From contig NZ_VOHK01000005.1 of assembly GCF_007859325.1 (NCBI RefSeq), forward strand, positions 124,001-188,000: DNA of 64,000 bases, given 5' to 3'. This document shows positions 38,708-48,117 of this stretch, piece after piece (positions within the stretch are counted from its first letter, which is position 1; each line of letters starts with the position of its first letter). Position numbers and translations under genes: made by a program. The notes under the pieces are model-generated. The model worked only from the letters and a program-made list of their open reading frames with translations. It did no database searches and was not told the DNA's origin. This DNA comes from Luteimonas marina. Its GTDB lineage: Bacteria; Pseudomonadota; Gammaproteobacteria; Xanthomonadales; Xanthomonadaceae.

Positions 38708-39459
38708 CTACGCCTCCCAGCGAACAGGACATCCATGCCTACGTCGACGGGCGCCTCGACGGCGAACGCCGCGAGGCGGTCGAGCACTATCTCGCGCGTC
38801 ATCCCGAGCGCGCCCTCGAGGTGCAGGCCTGGCAGCGTGACTCGCAACGCCTGCGCGTGCTGTTCGGTGGCGTGCAGGCGCTGCCGGACAATCCCGCATT
38901 GCATCCCGCGGCAATCCGGAAACGGCAACAGGAACGACGGCTGCACTGGCGCTCGCTGACCGCCGCCGCGGTACTGTGCCTGGGGCTGGGCGGTCTCGGC
39001 GGCTGGCAGGCCCGTGACATGCGGAGCGAAACCGCCGTGGCGCCCATGGCCGATGCCATTGCGGCCTATCGCCTGGTGGCGATGGACAGCGCCGCACGCC
39101 CGGACCTCGTGCCGCAGAACGACGGCGAGATGCAGGCCTGGCTCGATGCCCATTTCGAACACGCCGCACGTCTGCCGAATCTGGGCGCGGCCGGCTTCCG
39201 GGCGGTCGGCGGCCGCTTGTTCGCCACCGACCAGGGCCCCGCGGCGATGGTGCTCTACCGGAATGCCGCCGGCCATGCGATCAGCTTCTACGTCCGCCCG
39301 CCCGGTCCGCGGAACCGCCTGCTGCCCGCCGGCCAGCGAACCGAAAGCGGACTCGTGGCGCAATACTGGTCCGGGCAAGGCTACAACTACGCGATGGTCA
39401 GTCGCGACGACGGATCGGCCCCGCAGGTGGTGGAGCAGGCGCTGCAGCGGGCAATCTGA
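38704..39459 (+). CDS. Transmembrane anti-sigma factor
   Basis: 251 aa. The cytoplasmic N-terminus (DIHAYVDGRLDGERREAVEHYLARHPE) is a typical anti-sigma domain that lacks the zinc-binding HxxxCxxC. A single membrane segment at about 84-102 (LTAAAVLCLGLGGLGGW) leads to a periplasmic domain of about 145 residues, which is the likely sensor. Because the target operon encodes a periplasmic peroxidase, the signal may be an envelope oxidant; this is inference. The ATGA overlap fixes the start. Confidence 0.88.
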   Translation: MTTPPSEQDIHAYVDGRLDGERREAVEHYLARHPERALEVQAWQRDSQRLRVLFGGVQALPDNPALHPAAIRKRQQERRLHWRSLTAAAVLCLGLGGLGGWQARDMRSETAVAPMADAIAAYRLVAMDSAARPDLVPQNDGEMQAWLDAHFEHAARLPNLGAAGFRAVGGRLFATDQGPAAMVLYRNAAGHAISFYVRPPGPRNRLLPAGQRTESGLVAQYWSGQGYNYAMVSRDDGSAPQVVEQALQRAI

Positions 39460-39602
39460 TTCCACGCAACCGCGATCCGGACGAAGTCGAGTCCTTCCCG
39501 GCGACTTCGCAGCCGAACCGGATCGCCGCATGGAGTCCGCCCACGATCGGCCGTTCCGCTTCGGTCGTGTGCGGCCCCGAAGCCATTGACAAGCAGCGCA
39601 GG

Positions 39603-41285
39603 CTACATCCCCGCGTAGTTGGGCCCGCCGCCGCCCTGCGGCGCCACCCAGACGATGTTCTGCTTCGGGTCCTTGATGTCGCAGGTCTTGCAGTGCACGC
39701 AGTTGGCGAAGTTGATCTGCAGCCGCTCGTTGCCTTCCTCGCCCACGAACTCGTACACCGCCGCCGGGCAGTAGCGCGCCTCCGGGCCGGCGTACTCCTT
39801 CAGGTTCACCTCGACCGGGATGCTCGCGTCCTTCAGCTTCAGGTGGCTGGGCTGGTGTTCGTCGTGGATCGTGCTCGACAGGAACACCGAGCTCAGGCGG
39901 TCGAAGCTCAGCACGCCGTCGGGCTTCGGGTAGGCGATCTTCGTGTGCTTCGCCGCCGGCTCCAGGCAGGCGTGGTCGGGCTTGTCGTGGCCGATCGTCC
40001 ACGGCGGATTGCGGATGCCGAGCTTCGGCAGCAGCCACTGCTCGATGCCGGTCATCAGCGTCGCCAGGGTCCGCCCCTTCTTGAACCACTGCTTGAAATT
40101 CTTCGACTGCCGCAGCTCGGCGTGCAGCCAGCTCTTTTCGAAGGCGTCCGGATACGCGGTCAGCTCGTCCTGCGCACGGCCCTCGCCCAGCGCCGCGAAC
40201 GCGGCCTCGGCGGCGAGCATGCCGGTCTTGATCGCGGCGTGGCTGCCCTTGATCCGGCTGGCGTTGAGGGTGCCCGCCTCGCAGCCGACCAGCGCGCCGC
40301 CCGGGAACACCAGCTTGGGCAGCGACAGCAGGCCGCCGGCGGTGATCGAGCGCGCGCCGTAGCCGATGCGCTTGCCGCCCTCCAGGTGCTTGCGGATCGC
40401 CGGGTGGGTCTTGAAGCGCTGGAACTCCTCGAATGGGCTCAGGTACGGATTCGCGTAGTCGAGGCCCACGACGAAGCCGACCGTGATCTTGCCGTCCTCG
40501 GCGTGGTAGAGGAACGAGCCGCCGTAGGTGTCGCTGTCCAGCGGCCAGCCGGCGGTGTGCACGACCAGACCCGGCTGGTGCCTGTCGGGATCGGCCTGCC
40601 ACAGTTCCTTGAGGCCGATGCCGTAGGCCTGCGGATCCCTGCCGGCGTCGAGCGCGTAGCGTTCGATCAGGCGCCGGCCGAGGTGGCCGCGCGAGCCCTC
40701 GGCGAAGATCGTGTACTTCGCCAGCAGCTCCATGCCCAGCTGGAACTCGGGCGTAGGCTCGCCGTCCCTGCCCAGGCCCAGGTTGCCGGTGGCCACGCCC
40801 TTCACCGCGCCGGCGTCGTCGTAGAGCACCTCGTCGGCGGCGAAGCCGGGGAAGATCTCCACGCCCAGCGCCTCGGCCTGTGCGCTGAGCCAGCGCGTGA
40901 CCGCGCCCAGCGAGGCGATGTAATTGCCGTGGTTGTTGAAGCAGTCGGGCAGGAAGAAGGCGGGCGTCGACTTCGCGCCGGTCTCGTCGAGGAACAGGAA
41001 CTCGTCGCGGGTGACGGCCTGCTTCAGCGGCGCGCCCTTCTCCTGCCAGTCCGGGAACAGCTCGGACAGCGCGCGCGGATCCATGATCGCGCCCGAAAGG
41101 ATGTGCGCGCCGGGCTCGGAGCCCTTCTCCAGCACGCAGACCGAGACCTCGCGCCCCGCTTCGGCGGCCAGCTGCTTGAGTCGGATCGCCGTGGCCAGTC
41201 CGCCGGGGCCCGCGCCGACCACGACCACGTCGTACTCCATCGATTCGCGCGGGCCGTAGGTGGTCAGCAGGTCTTCGGGCGTCAT
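39603..41285 (-). CDS. Electron transfer flavoprotein-ubiquinone oxidoreductase
   Basis: 560 aa. ETF-QO passes electrons from fatty-acid and amino-acid dehydrogenases, via ETF, to ubiquinone at the inner membrane. FAD is bound by VVVGAGPGG (21-29). The C-terminal [4Fe-4S] cluster uses Cys506, Cys529, Cys532 and Cys535 ([13 protein letters not shown]). The ATG at 41285 has GAGGAG upstream; a further 28 residues in the longer frame have no counterpart. It is monocistronic here, with no etfAB next to it. The 143-base gap to the anti-sigma stop shows no clear terminator. Confidence 0.96.
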   Translation of the reverse strand: MTPEDLLTTYGPRESMEYDVVVVGAGPGGLATAIRLKQLAAEAGREVSVCVLEKGSEPGAHILSGAIMDPRALSELFPDWQEKGAPLKQAVTRDEFLFLDETGAKSTPAFFLPDCFNNHGNYIASLGAVTRWLSAQAEALGVEIFPGFAADEVLYDDAGAVKGVATGNLGLGRDGEPTPEFQLGMELLAKYTIFAEGSRGHLGRRLIERYALDAGRDPQAYGIGLKELWQADPDRHQPGLVVHTAGWPLDSDTYGGSFLYHAEDGKITVGFVVGLDYANPYLSPFEEFQRFKTHPAIRKHLEGGKRIGYGARSITAGGLLSLPKLVFPGGALVGCEAGTLNASRIKGSHAAIKTGMLAAEAAFAALGEGRAQDELTAYPDAFEKSWLHAELRQSKNFKQWFKKGRTLATLMTGIEQWLLPKLGIRNPPWTIGHDKPDHACLEPAAKHTKIAYPKPDGVLSFDRLSSVFLSSTIHDEHQPSHLKLKDASIPVEVNLKEYAGPEARYCPAAVYEFVGEEGNERLQINFANCVHCKTCDIKDPKQNIVWVAPQGGGGPNYAGM

Positions 41286-41470
41286 GGGGCTTTGCTCCTC
41301 GCGGGGCATGGCGGGCGTCGGGAAGGTCGCCTGCGGCGCGCGGATCGTCTCCGCCTGCGGCGCGGGCATCGGCCTGGGGCGACTATCGTACCGTGCGCCA
41401 CCGCATCGCCCCAGACGCGAGGCCCGCGGCGGCGATTGCCGCGGCCGCGCGCAGCGCCGAGAATCGCGCC

Positions 41471-41827
41471 ATGGACATCTTCAAGAGCTTCACCCTCGAG
41501 GCCGCGCACCGGCTGCCGAGCGTGCCGCCGGGCCACAAGTGCGCGCGCCTGCACGGACACTCGTTCGGAGTGGAACTGCACGTCTCCGGCGAACCCGGCG
41601 CCGACAGCGGCTGGGTGATGGACTTCGCCGACATCAAGGCCGCCTTCCGGCCGCTGTACGAGCAGCTCGACCACCACTACCTCAACGACGTGCCCGGCCT
41701 GGAGAATCCGACCAGCGAGCGGCTGGCCGTCTGGATCTGGGACCGGCTCAAGCCGACGCTGCCCGCGCTCAGCGCGGTGGTGGTGCGCGAGACCTGCACG
41801 TCGGGCTGCCGCTACGCGGGGGAGTAG
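41471..41827 (+). CDS. queD: 6-carboxy-5,6,7,8-tetrahydropterin synthase
   Basis: 118 aa, the family length. QueD converts 7,8-dihydroneopterin triphosphate into 6-carboxytetrahydropterin on the way to queuosine. The zinc ligands are His13 (EAAHRL), His28 and His30 (LHGHSF); the catalytic Cys24 lies in HKCARLHGH, and Glu107 is in [10 protein letters not shown]. The ATG at 41471 is picked because FTLEAAHRL must lie near the N-terminus. It is divergent from the ETF-QO gene. Other queuosine genes are not in the window. Confidence 0.95.
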   Translation: MDIFKSFTLEAAHRLPSVPPGHKCARLHGHSFGVELHVSGEPGADSGWVMDFADIKAAFRPLYEQLDHHYLNDVPGLENPTSERLAVWIWDRLKPTLPALSAVVVRETCTSGCRYAGE

Positions 41828-41997
41828 TCCCTCTCTTGCGGGCGCGCTTTCAGGTGCCCCATGCAAGTCATTGATTTTGCTTGATCCTGAACGCCTGGTT
41901 GCCGTTCGTCGGCTCGATGTTGCAATGCAACATCACCCCATCTATGCTGCACCGCACAAACCGGCAATCCGCGCCGGCTGATCGACAGGAGATCACC

Positions 41998-42402
41998 ATG
42001 AGCTACCAGTACAACGACCAGTTCGCGGCCGCGACGCGCCAGTTCGCCGACACCGCCGCCCGCATCAACCAGCTGACCCTCGACAACGTCCAGAAGGCGT
42101 TCGGCCTGCAGCTGTCCACGCTCGAAGAGAACGCCGAAGCCACCTTCTCGTTCCTCGGCGAAGCCGCGGACGTGCGTGACTTCGACGGCCTGAAGACGCT
42201 GTTCCCGAAGGGCGTGCAGGTTGCCCGCGAGAACGCCGAGCGCGCCCTCAGCGCCGGCCAGGAAGTCTTCGGCGCCACCGTGAAGACCAACGAAGCCATC
42301 GCCGAGATCGCCAAGTCGCAGCTCGAGTCGGCCACCGTCAAGGCGCAGGCCGCGGCGGAGAAGGTCGTGGCTTCGGCGGCGAAGACGACCAAGCGTCGCT
42401 GA
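41998..42402 (+). CDS. Phasin-family granule-associated protein
   Basis: 134 aa, almost all amphipathic helix, with the phasin pattern: FAAATRQFADTAARINQLTLDNVQKAF, then ALSAGQEVFGATVKTNEAIAEIA, then an Ala/Lys-rich tail (AAAEKVVASAAKTTKRR). Phasins coat polyhydroxyalkanoate granules; relatives without nearby phaC also act as stress or membrane-associated proteins. AGGAGATCACC before the ATG is a strong ribosome-binding site, and a strong terminator follows, so it is a well-expressed single gene. No PHA synthase is in the window. The 170 bases between queD and this gene hold its promoter region but no signal I can assign. Confidence 0.88.
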   Translation: MSYQYNDQFAAATRQFADTAARINQLTLDNVQKAFGLQLSTLEENAEATFSFLGEAADVRDFDGLKTLFPKGVQVARENAERALSAGQEVFGATVKTNEAIAEIAKSQLESATVKAQAAAEKVVASAAKTTKRR

Positions 42403-42460
42403 TCCGCGAAAGCTGTTCCCCAAGACGGCGCGTCCCCTCCCCTCGTCGCGCCGACGCAGG

Positions 42461-42492
42461 AAACCCGGCAGCCCAGGCTGCCGGGTTTTTTG
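42461..42492 (+). terminator. Rho-independent terminator of the phasin gene
   Basis: CCCGGCAGCC, CA and GGCTGCCGGG form a perfect 10-bp stem followed by six T. Confidence 0.95.
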
Positions 42493-42546
42493 TTGCGCGT
42501 TGCTTTGGCAGGGGCGCGCAATGCGGCTGGACTGGCTTCGGGGTTG

Positions 42547-42643
42547 CCCCCACCCCAACCCTCCCCCGCAAGCGGGGGAGGGGGCAAGAGCATGTGGCTT
42601 TTCGGCTCCCTCCCCCGCTTGCGGGGGAGGGTTGGGGCGGGGG
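42547..42643. repeat. REP-like inverted repeat, family 3 copy a
   Basis: CCCCACCCCAACCCTCCCCC-GCAAGCGGGGGAGGG is repeated in reverse order, giving two CTCCCCCGCnnGCGGGGGAG hairpins in mirror arrangement. It lies between the convergent phasin and DUF4832 genes. A single-arm relative is at 62631-62670. Confidence 0.9.
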
Positions 42644-42660
42644 CCAGCCAGCCCGCCGCG

Positions 42661-44190
42661 CTATGGCAGATCCGCGTTGAACTGGATCCGCTGCCCCGGC
42701 ACCAGCCGGTCGCTCTCGATGCCGATCTCCAGCGCGCCCGGCTGGTGCGGACCGATGCAGGCTTCGAACGTTTCCCCGCTTCCGGGCAGCAGTCCCTTCA
42801 GCGACGCCTCCGCACGCTGGCCGTTGGCCGCCGGCCAGGCGTCGTGGTAGATCGGCGCGATTCCTTCATTACGGATGTCCATGCGGACGCAGTCACCGTT
42901 GCTGGCGAGACCGGTGATGCGGAACGCGTAGCCGGTCGCCATCGCCGCCTGTTTGATCCGCGCGCGGGTCTGGTAGCGCGGCTGGTCGTTGCCGATCATG
43001 TAGGTGATGCGGTACTGCGCCGCGAACGATTCGAAGCTGCGGCCATACGGGCCATCCGGGTAGTCCAGCACGTGCTGCTGGTCGTAGTCGCTGTAGTAGT
43101 TGAACTCGCCGCCGGCGGGACTGTCGTGGTGGCGCTGTTCGCCGAAGAACAGCCAGGCCCAGCGGTTGTATTCCTGGTCGTTCCCGGAATGGGATTCGTG
43201 CATGAACGAATCGTCGAACAGCCCGAAGCGCAGCTGCCGCAGCGCGGGCACCGCGGAGAACGGCGAATAGGTGGAACTGGCCGCGTCGATCGACAGCGAC
43301 CACGGGGTCTGCGCGAACGTCGCGCCCAGGTGCTCGAGGAACTGCTGCTGGAAGGCCTTGGACGGGAAGGTCTGGCCCAGCGTCAGCGGGCCGTCCCAGA
43401 GGTGGTACTCGGCATATGAACCGAAGCCGGCCTGCAGGAAGGCCAGGCGCGGATCCTGGTCGTAGCGCTGCGCGAAGCGGGTGTAGAACTCCAGCACGAA
43501 CTGCTGCAGCAGCGTCGAGCGCCAGTCGGGAATGAAGGTCTCCCGCCCTTCGACGCTGCGGTAGCTCAACTCGTAGCCGGGCGAGTTGGCGACGTAGGCG
43601 GGAATCGAGATCCTCGTCTGGCCCGGATAGGTGTCGTGGAAGCGCAGGATCATCTGGTGCCCGCGCGCCGCGGCCGAGGCGAGCCTGGCGTCCACCGCCG
43701 ACCAGTCGTAGATGTCCTGGTCGTTCACCACGTCGCTGTACTTGAAGTACGCGAACTCCAGCTGCACGTCGGCGCCGAGGGCGTTGAGGTCGGACACGTT
43801 GTCGTTCCACAGCACGATCCCGGTCATCGGCTGCACGCGGTCGATGCGGCCCTGCAGCGGCACCGGCACGAAATCGGCGGCCGCACGCAGACGCCGGGGT
43901 CCCTTGCCGCCGGTGGCCCGGATCGCCGGCGCGGCGGCGCTGCCCTGCCGTGCCGTCGCCGGCGGCGACGCGCCGCGAACCGCCGGCGAATCCTGCCACG
44001 CGCCTGCCGCGACGCGCCCGGGCATCGACGCCACCGCGACGCGCACCTCCCGGATCAGCGCAACGCGCGAGGCTTCGGCCCGCGCACCGGTGCGCTGGCC
44101 GGCATCGATACCGTCGGCCTGCGACGCACCGACACTGGCCAGCACGACCGCGCCGGCAAGACTGCATACCAACGAACGGGACACTTCCAT
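42661..44190 (-). CDS. DUF4832-type secreted protein, candidate glycoside hydrolase
   Basis: 509 aa. The ATG at 44190 has GGAGG eight bases upstream and opens a signal peptide (MEVSRSLVCSLAGAVVLASVGASQA). After a low-complexity Ala/Arg stretch (30-105) comes a domain I assign to the DUF4832 group of TIM-barrel-like proteins of unknown activity: GIVLWNDN, LEFAYFKYSDV, GHQMILRFHDTYPG, RLAFLQAGFGSYAEYHLWDG, RFGLFDDSFMHES. The last 100 residues look like a beta-sandwich. Glu261 in SYAEYHLW occupies the place of a clan GH-A acid/base; Asp326, Asp327 or Glu332 could be the partner. It follows the AgaR-controlled receptor on the same strand, 74 bases away, so it probably acts on the polymer that the receptor brings in. 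No function is demonstrated as far as I know. Confidence 0.75.
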   Translation of the reverse strand: MEVSRSLVCSLAGAVVLASVGASQADGIDAGQRTGARAEASRVALIREVRVAVASMPGRVAAGAWQDSPAVRGASPPATARQGSAAAPAIRATGGKGPRRLRAAADFVPVPLQGRIDRVQPMTGIVLWNDNVSDLNALGADVQLEFAYFKYSDVVNDQDIYDWSAVDARLASAAARGHQMILRFHDTYPGQTRISIPAYVANSPGYELSYRSVEGRETFIPDWRSTLLQQFVLEFYTRFAQRYDQDPRLAFLQAGFGSYAEYHLWDGPLTLGQTFPSKAFQQQFLEHLGATFAQTPWSLSIDAASSTYSPFSAVPALRQLRFGLFDDSFMHESHSGNDQEYNRWAWLFFGEQRHHDSPAGGEFNYYSDYDQQHVLDYPDGPYGRSFESFAAQYRITYMIGNDQPRYQTRARIKQAAMATGYAFRITGLASNGDCVRMDIRNEGIAPIYHDAWPAANGQRAEASLKGLLPGSGETFEACIGPHQPGALEIGIESDRLVPGQRIQFNADLP

Positions 44191-44264
44191 GTCATCGACC
44201 TCCTTCGGATGGTGGCGGGACATCCCGCCGCCGCTCCGCGAAGCGAAGCGGCGGCGGGCCCGCG

Positions 44265-47102
44265 TCAGAACCGGTAGCTCAGGCCCAGCGTGAGCGAGCG
44301 ACCATAGCGATAGTAGCCCTGCGACAGCAGCGGATTGCCGTTGATGCTGTAGGTGTTCTCCTCGTCGAGCAGGTTGCTGCCCTCCAGCGAGACCGTGAAG
44401 CGGTCGTTGACGGCGTAGGAGGCGTGCGCGGTGAGCCAGGTGATGGGATCGGCCTGCTCGTTGTAGCCGCCGCCCAGCACGTTGATCGCGGTGACGAAGC
44501 CGTCGGTGCGGTCGGCGGTCGCGCCCAGCGACCACGGCCCCTTCTCGTAGGTCACGCCCAGCGAATACACCGAGGGCGCGATGCCTTCGAGCGGCCGCTC
44601 CTCGTCGTCGACCCAGCTCTTCGACCAGTTGCGCGTGTACTGCGCGCGGAAGCCGAAGCCGTTGTCCCAGAAATGCTGCAGGCCGGCCTCGAAGCCGCGC
44701 ACCTTGGCATGGTCGCCGTTGATCGGGCGCATCACGTTGAACAGGGTCGGCCCTTCGGTGACGGGATTGCCGTCGGTATCGAGGATCGGGCCGACGCCGA
44801 TGTCCTGGCCCGGCTCCCAGCTGGTGGTGATCTGGTTCTCGATGCGCTTGTGGAACACCGCGAAGTTGAAGATGGAGTTCTCGGCGAAGTACCACTCCAG
44901 CGACGCGTCGGCCTGGCGCGCGCTGTAGGGCTTGAGCTCGGCGTTGCCGCCGTAGATCTGGGTGAACTCGCCCCAGGACACGCTCTCGGTGGTGTTGGTG
45001 GGCGCCAGCTGGCTCACCGCTGGCCGCGCCATGGTCTTGGCCGCGCCCAGCCGCAGCTGCAGGCTGTCGGTGAAGTGCCAGGTGAAGTTCGCCGTCGGCA
45101 GCACGAAGGTGTAGTCGGACTCCTGGTAGACCGAGCTCGGTTCGTCGTACACCGCGCTGTAGTTGAAGGCGCCGAACTCGACGATGCTCAGGATCTGCGC
45201 GTCCCAGGCCTGGGCGGTCGTTGTCGTCTTCACCAGGCGCACGCCGGCGTTGCCGTCCCAGCGCTCGCCGGACAGGTCGAACTCGATGTAGCTGGCCAGC
45301 GTCTTCTCGCTGACGCGGTAGCTCTCCAGCGGATTCCACACCGGCGCCGCCCCCGCGTAGTCGTACGCGCCGCCGCCCGGCCGCGGAGTGCCGTTGTAGC
45401 CCTGCAGCGCGGCGATGTAGCTGGGCACGTCGAAGGCCAGGAACGAGCGCGGGAACACCGAGGACACGCCGCTCATGAAGTTCGGCAGGGTGAACGAATG
45501 CGAGATCACGTTGCCGCCCAGCGCGCCGACGTTGATCGCATTGGGCCCCGAGTAGTAGTCCGCGCCGCCGGTGATGGAATTGTTGACCAGGTCGCGCGCC
45601 TTGCGGCGATCGGTGCGGTTCACGCCGAACTTGATCCTGTCGATGCCGAGTTCGCCGACGAACAGGTCGCCGGCCAGCGAGCCGCCGGTGATGCGGTCGT
45701 CGATGTTGTCGCCGGCCAGCGAAAAGTAGTGCGTGTTGAAATCGTCGGCGCCGAACTGGCCGTTGGCCAGGCCTGCGATCAGGTCGCGGCCGTCGTCGAA
45801 CGTCGCCTCGACGTTGGGCATGCCGCCGTCGAGCCAGATCCGCGCCACGTTGGGCTGGTTCATGCGCAGCACCACGTAGCTGTCCAGGCCGCCGGAGTGG
45901 CGGCGCGAGGTCGAGCGGTAGACGTCGGCGCTGAGGGTGAAGTCGTCGTTGACCTTCCACTGGCCGTTGAGGCCGTAGAGGTCGGTGTCGACCACGCGGT
46001 ACTCGGTCTGGTTCAGCAGCTCGGGGTTGAGCCGCATCTCCGGATCGGGATCGTCCATGGTGAAGTCGGTGACGATGCCGTTGCTGATGGTCAGGTTCGA
46101 CCAGCGCCCGGGCGCGTACAGCGGGTAGTACGACTGCTGGTAGCCGACCTGGGGCGAATCGAGCCGCGTCTTCAGGCCGTCGAAGGAGACCTTCACGCTG
46201 TCGCTCGGCCGCCACTCGAGCTTGGCCGAGAACGCCTTGCGCTTCTTTTCCTCGAGGATCGAGCCGACCCGGAACTGGCCGGGGCCGATCAGGCCGTATT
46301 CCTCCGGGTCGAGTTCGCCGTTGCCGTTGGGGTCGATGTGCCCGCCCCAGGTATTGCCCCACAGCCAGCTCTCGTCGTTCGGGTCGGCGTTGCGGCTCCA
46401 GCCGCCGTCGTTGCCGGCGATGTCGGTGCGGTCCTTGCGCTGGCCGTAGACCAGGCCGAACAGCACGCCGAAGGTGTCGTCGGCGAAGGTGTTGCTGTAG
46501 ACGGCCGAGAGCTTGCCGCCGTTGTGCTCCGACATCAGGTTGCGGTCGCCCTCCAGGCGCACGGCGCCGTGCTGGCCGGTGCGGTCGAACGGACTGGCCG
46601 AACGCAGGTTGATCAGGCCGCCGATCGCGCCTTCGGTCAGCGAGGCCTGCGCGCCCTTGATCACGTCGGCGCCGCTGATGACGTCGGCCGGGAGCACGTC
46701 GTAGGCGAAATCGCGCCCGGCGCCGTCGGTGGCCAGGATGCGGCCGTTGAACGTGGTCAGCGTGTACTCCGGGCCGAGGCCGCGCACGCTCACCTTCTGC
46801 CCCTCGCCGCCCGCCGTGCGCGAGATGGAGACGCCGGTGATGTGGCTGAGCGAATCGGCGACGTTGTCATCGGGGAACTTGCCCAGTTCCAGTGCACTGA
46901 TCGAATCCTGCACCGTGGACGAGTTGCGCTTGAGCTCGGTGGCGCGCGCAAGGCTGCCGCGCACGCCCGTCACCACGATCGCGTCCAGCGACTCGATGTC
47001 GTCCTCGGTGTCCGTCTGCTGTGCGAAGGCCGCGGGCGATGCCAGCAGGGCCAGGGCGATACCGCAGAAAAGCGTGTTCCGGTGCAGTCGGGCAGTCTTC
47101 AC
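44265..47102 (-). CDS. TonB-dependent receptor of the amino-sugar locus
   Basis: 945 aa, with a GTG start preceded by GAGGAG at seven bases. The signal peptide (FCGIALALLASPAAFAQ) is followed by SLDAIVVTGVRGSL, a TonB-box-like region, then the plug (DSISALELGKFPDDNVADSLSHITGVSISR, VSVRGLGPEYTLTTFNGR, GGLINLRSASPFD) and a barrel ending GLSYRF. The LGKFPDxNVAxSL motif marks the Caulobacter/Xanthomonas oligosaccharide receptor group, distinct from the two xyloglucan receptors here. It diverges from agaR with repeated AgaR-like boxes between them, so it corresponds to the outer-membrane receptor of GalNAc regulons. It is likely to take up galactosamine-containing oligosaccharides. Confidence 0.92.
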   Translation of the reverse strand: MKTARLHRNTLFCGIALALLASPAAFAQQTDTEDDIESLDAIVVTGVRGSLARATELKRNSSTVQDSISALELGKFPDDNVADSLSHITGVSISRTAGGEGQKVSVRGLGPEYTLTTFNGRILATDGAGRDFAYDVLPADVISGADVIKGAQASLTEGAIGGLINLRSASPFDRTGQHGAVRLEGDRNLMSEHNGGKLSAVYSNTFADDTFGVLFGLVYGQRKDRTDIAGNDGGWSRNADPNDESWLWGNTWGGHIDPNGNGELDPEEYGLIGPGQFRVGSILEEKKRKAFSAKLEWRPSDSVKVSFDGLKTRLDSPQVGYQQSYYPLYAPGRWSNLTISNGIVTDFTMDDPDPEMRLNPELLNQTEYRVVDTDLYGLNGQWKVNDDFTLSADVYRSTSRRHSGGLDSYVVLRMNQPNVARIWLDGGMPNVEATFDDGRDLIAGLANGQFGADDFNTHYFSLAGDNIDDRITGGSLAGDLFVGELGIDRIKFGVNRTDRRKARDLVNNSITGGADYYSGPNAINVGALGGNVISHSFTLPNFMSGVSSVFPRSFLAFDVPSYIAALQGYNGTPRPGGGAYDYAGAAPVWNPLESYRVSEKTLASYIEFDLSGERWDGNAGVRLVKTTTTAQAWDAQILSIVEFGAFNYSAVYDEPSSVYQESDYTFVLPTANFTWHFTDSLQLRLGAAKTMARPAVSQLAPTNTTESVSWGEFTQIYGGNAELKPYSARQADASLEWYFAENSIFNFAVFHKRIENQITTSWEPGQDIGVGPILDTDGNPVTEGPTLFNVMRPINGDHAKVRGFEAGLQHFWDNGFGFRAQYTRNWSKSWVDDEERPLEGIAPSVYSLGVTYEKGPWSLGATADRTDGFVTAINVLGGGYNEQADPITWLTAHASYAVNDRFTVSLEGSNLLDEENTYSINGNPLLSQGYYRYGRSLTLGLSYRF

Positions 47103-47137
47103 GAGGGTCTCCTCAGGGCGGTGGCGGCGAGGTGGCT

Positions 47138-47201
47138 TAACGAAACGAAACCGAGCCTATACCATGTTTCGTTTAGCATCAATAGCGAAATTTAACGAAA
47201 T
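47138..47201. promoter_or_regulatory. Cluster of four AgaR-like boxes (consensus TAACGAAAC)
   Basis: TAACGAAACGAAAC at 47138-47151, GTTTCGTTTA (inverse orientation) at 47166-47175, TAGCGAAAT at 47183-47191 and TAACGAAAT at 47193-47201. They lie between the receptor and agaR start codons, which are divergent. AgaR repressors of the DeoR family bind repeated CTTTC-like half sites; TTTCGTT is the equivalent here. Confidence 0.7.
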
Positions 47202-47236
47202 GTCCCATACTTGCTGACAGGTAAGGAAGGGACCCC

Positions 47237-48016
47237 ATGGCCGCCAGCCGCGACACCAGCCAGAGACGCCTGCAGATCAGCGAACTCGTGCGCCAGCATG
47301 GCAGCGTGCAGGTCACCGCGCTGGCCCGGCGCTTCGGCGTGAGCATGCAGACGGTGCGCAAGGATCTGCGCTACCTCGCCGAGCGCGGGGTCATGGCCCG
47401 CGCCTACGGCGGCGCGATCGACAGCCACGTGGTCGGCGGCGCCCTCGCCGAGCCGCCCTACGAGGCCAAGCGCACCACCCACCTGGACGAGAAGCGCCGC
47501 ATCGGCCAGCGCGCCGCGGCCCTGGTCAAGCCCGGCGACACCATCGCCATCGATTCGGGCACCACCGCGATCCAGCTCGCCGAGGCGCTGCCGAACATCG
47601 AGGTGACCGTGGTCACCAACGATTTCGGCGTGCTGACCGCGCTGACGCCGAAGAACAACATCCACATCGTCATGCTCGGCGGTGAGCTGCGCCGCAAGAA
47701 CATGGCCTTCTATGGCGGCCTCACCGTCGAGGCGCTCGATGCACTGCACGTGGACCGGCTGTTCCTCGGCGTCGACGGCTTCGACCTGGAGCGCGGCATC
47801 ACCACGCACTACGAGCCCGAGGCCATGCTCAACCGCAAGATGGTCGAGGCCGCGCGGATCGTGGTCGCGATCACCGACAGCTCGAAGTTCGGCACCGTCT
47901 GCCTGCACCGCATCATCCCGGTGACCGAACTCAACGCGCTGATCACCGACACCGGTGCGCCGGAAGACGTGCGCGAGGCCAGCCGGCAGTTCGGATTCGA
48001 GCTGCTGCTGGCCTAG
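47237..48016 (+). CDS. agaR: DeoR-family repressor of amino-sugar catabolism
   Basis: 259 aa. The DeoR winged helix-turn-helix (residues 10-65, RLQISELVRQHGSVQVTALARRFGVS, TVRKDL) precedes a sugar-phosphate-sensing domain with IAIDSGTTAIQLA and TNDFGV. The length and fold are those of AgaR/GlpR. I call it AgaR because it borders a GalN catabolic set and repeated TTTCGTT boxes; the likely inducer is a galactosamine- or tagatose-6-phosphate. GGAAGGGA precedes the ATG. Confidence 0.85.
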   Translation: MAASRDTSQRRLQISELVRQHGSVQVTALARRFGVSMQTVRKDLRYLAERGVMARAYGGAIDSHVVGGALAEPPYEAKRTTHLDEKRRIGQRAAALVKPGDTIAIDSGTTAIQLAEALPNIEVTVVTNDFGVLTALTPKNNIHIVMLGGELRRKNMAFYGGLTVEALDALHVDRLFLGVDGFDLERGITTHYEPEAMLNRKMVEAARIVVAITDSSKFGTVCLHRIIPVTELNALITDTGAPEDVREASRQFGFELLLA

Positions 48017-48117
48017 CATCCGCGGCCGCTCCGGCCACGCGACGATTGAACTGTCATCCTGCCGGATGGCGTCATCCCGTTGGACGGCCCACCCCTTGCG
48101 CCGCCTGCTGCACGACA

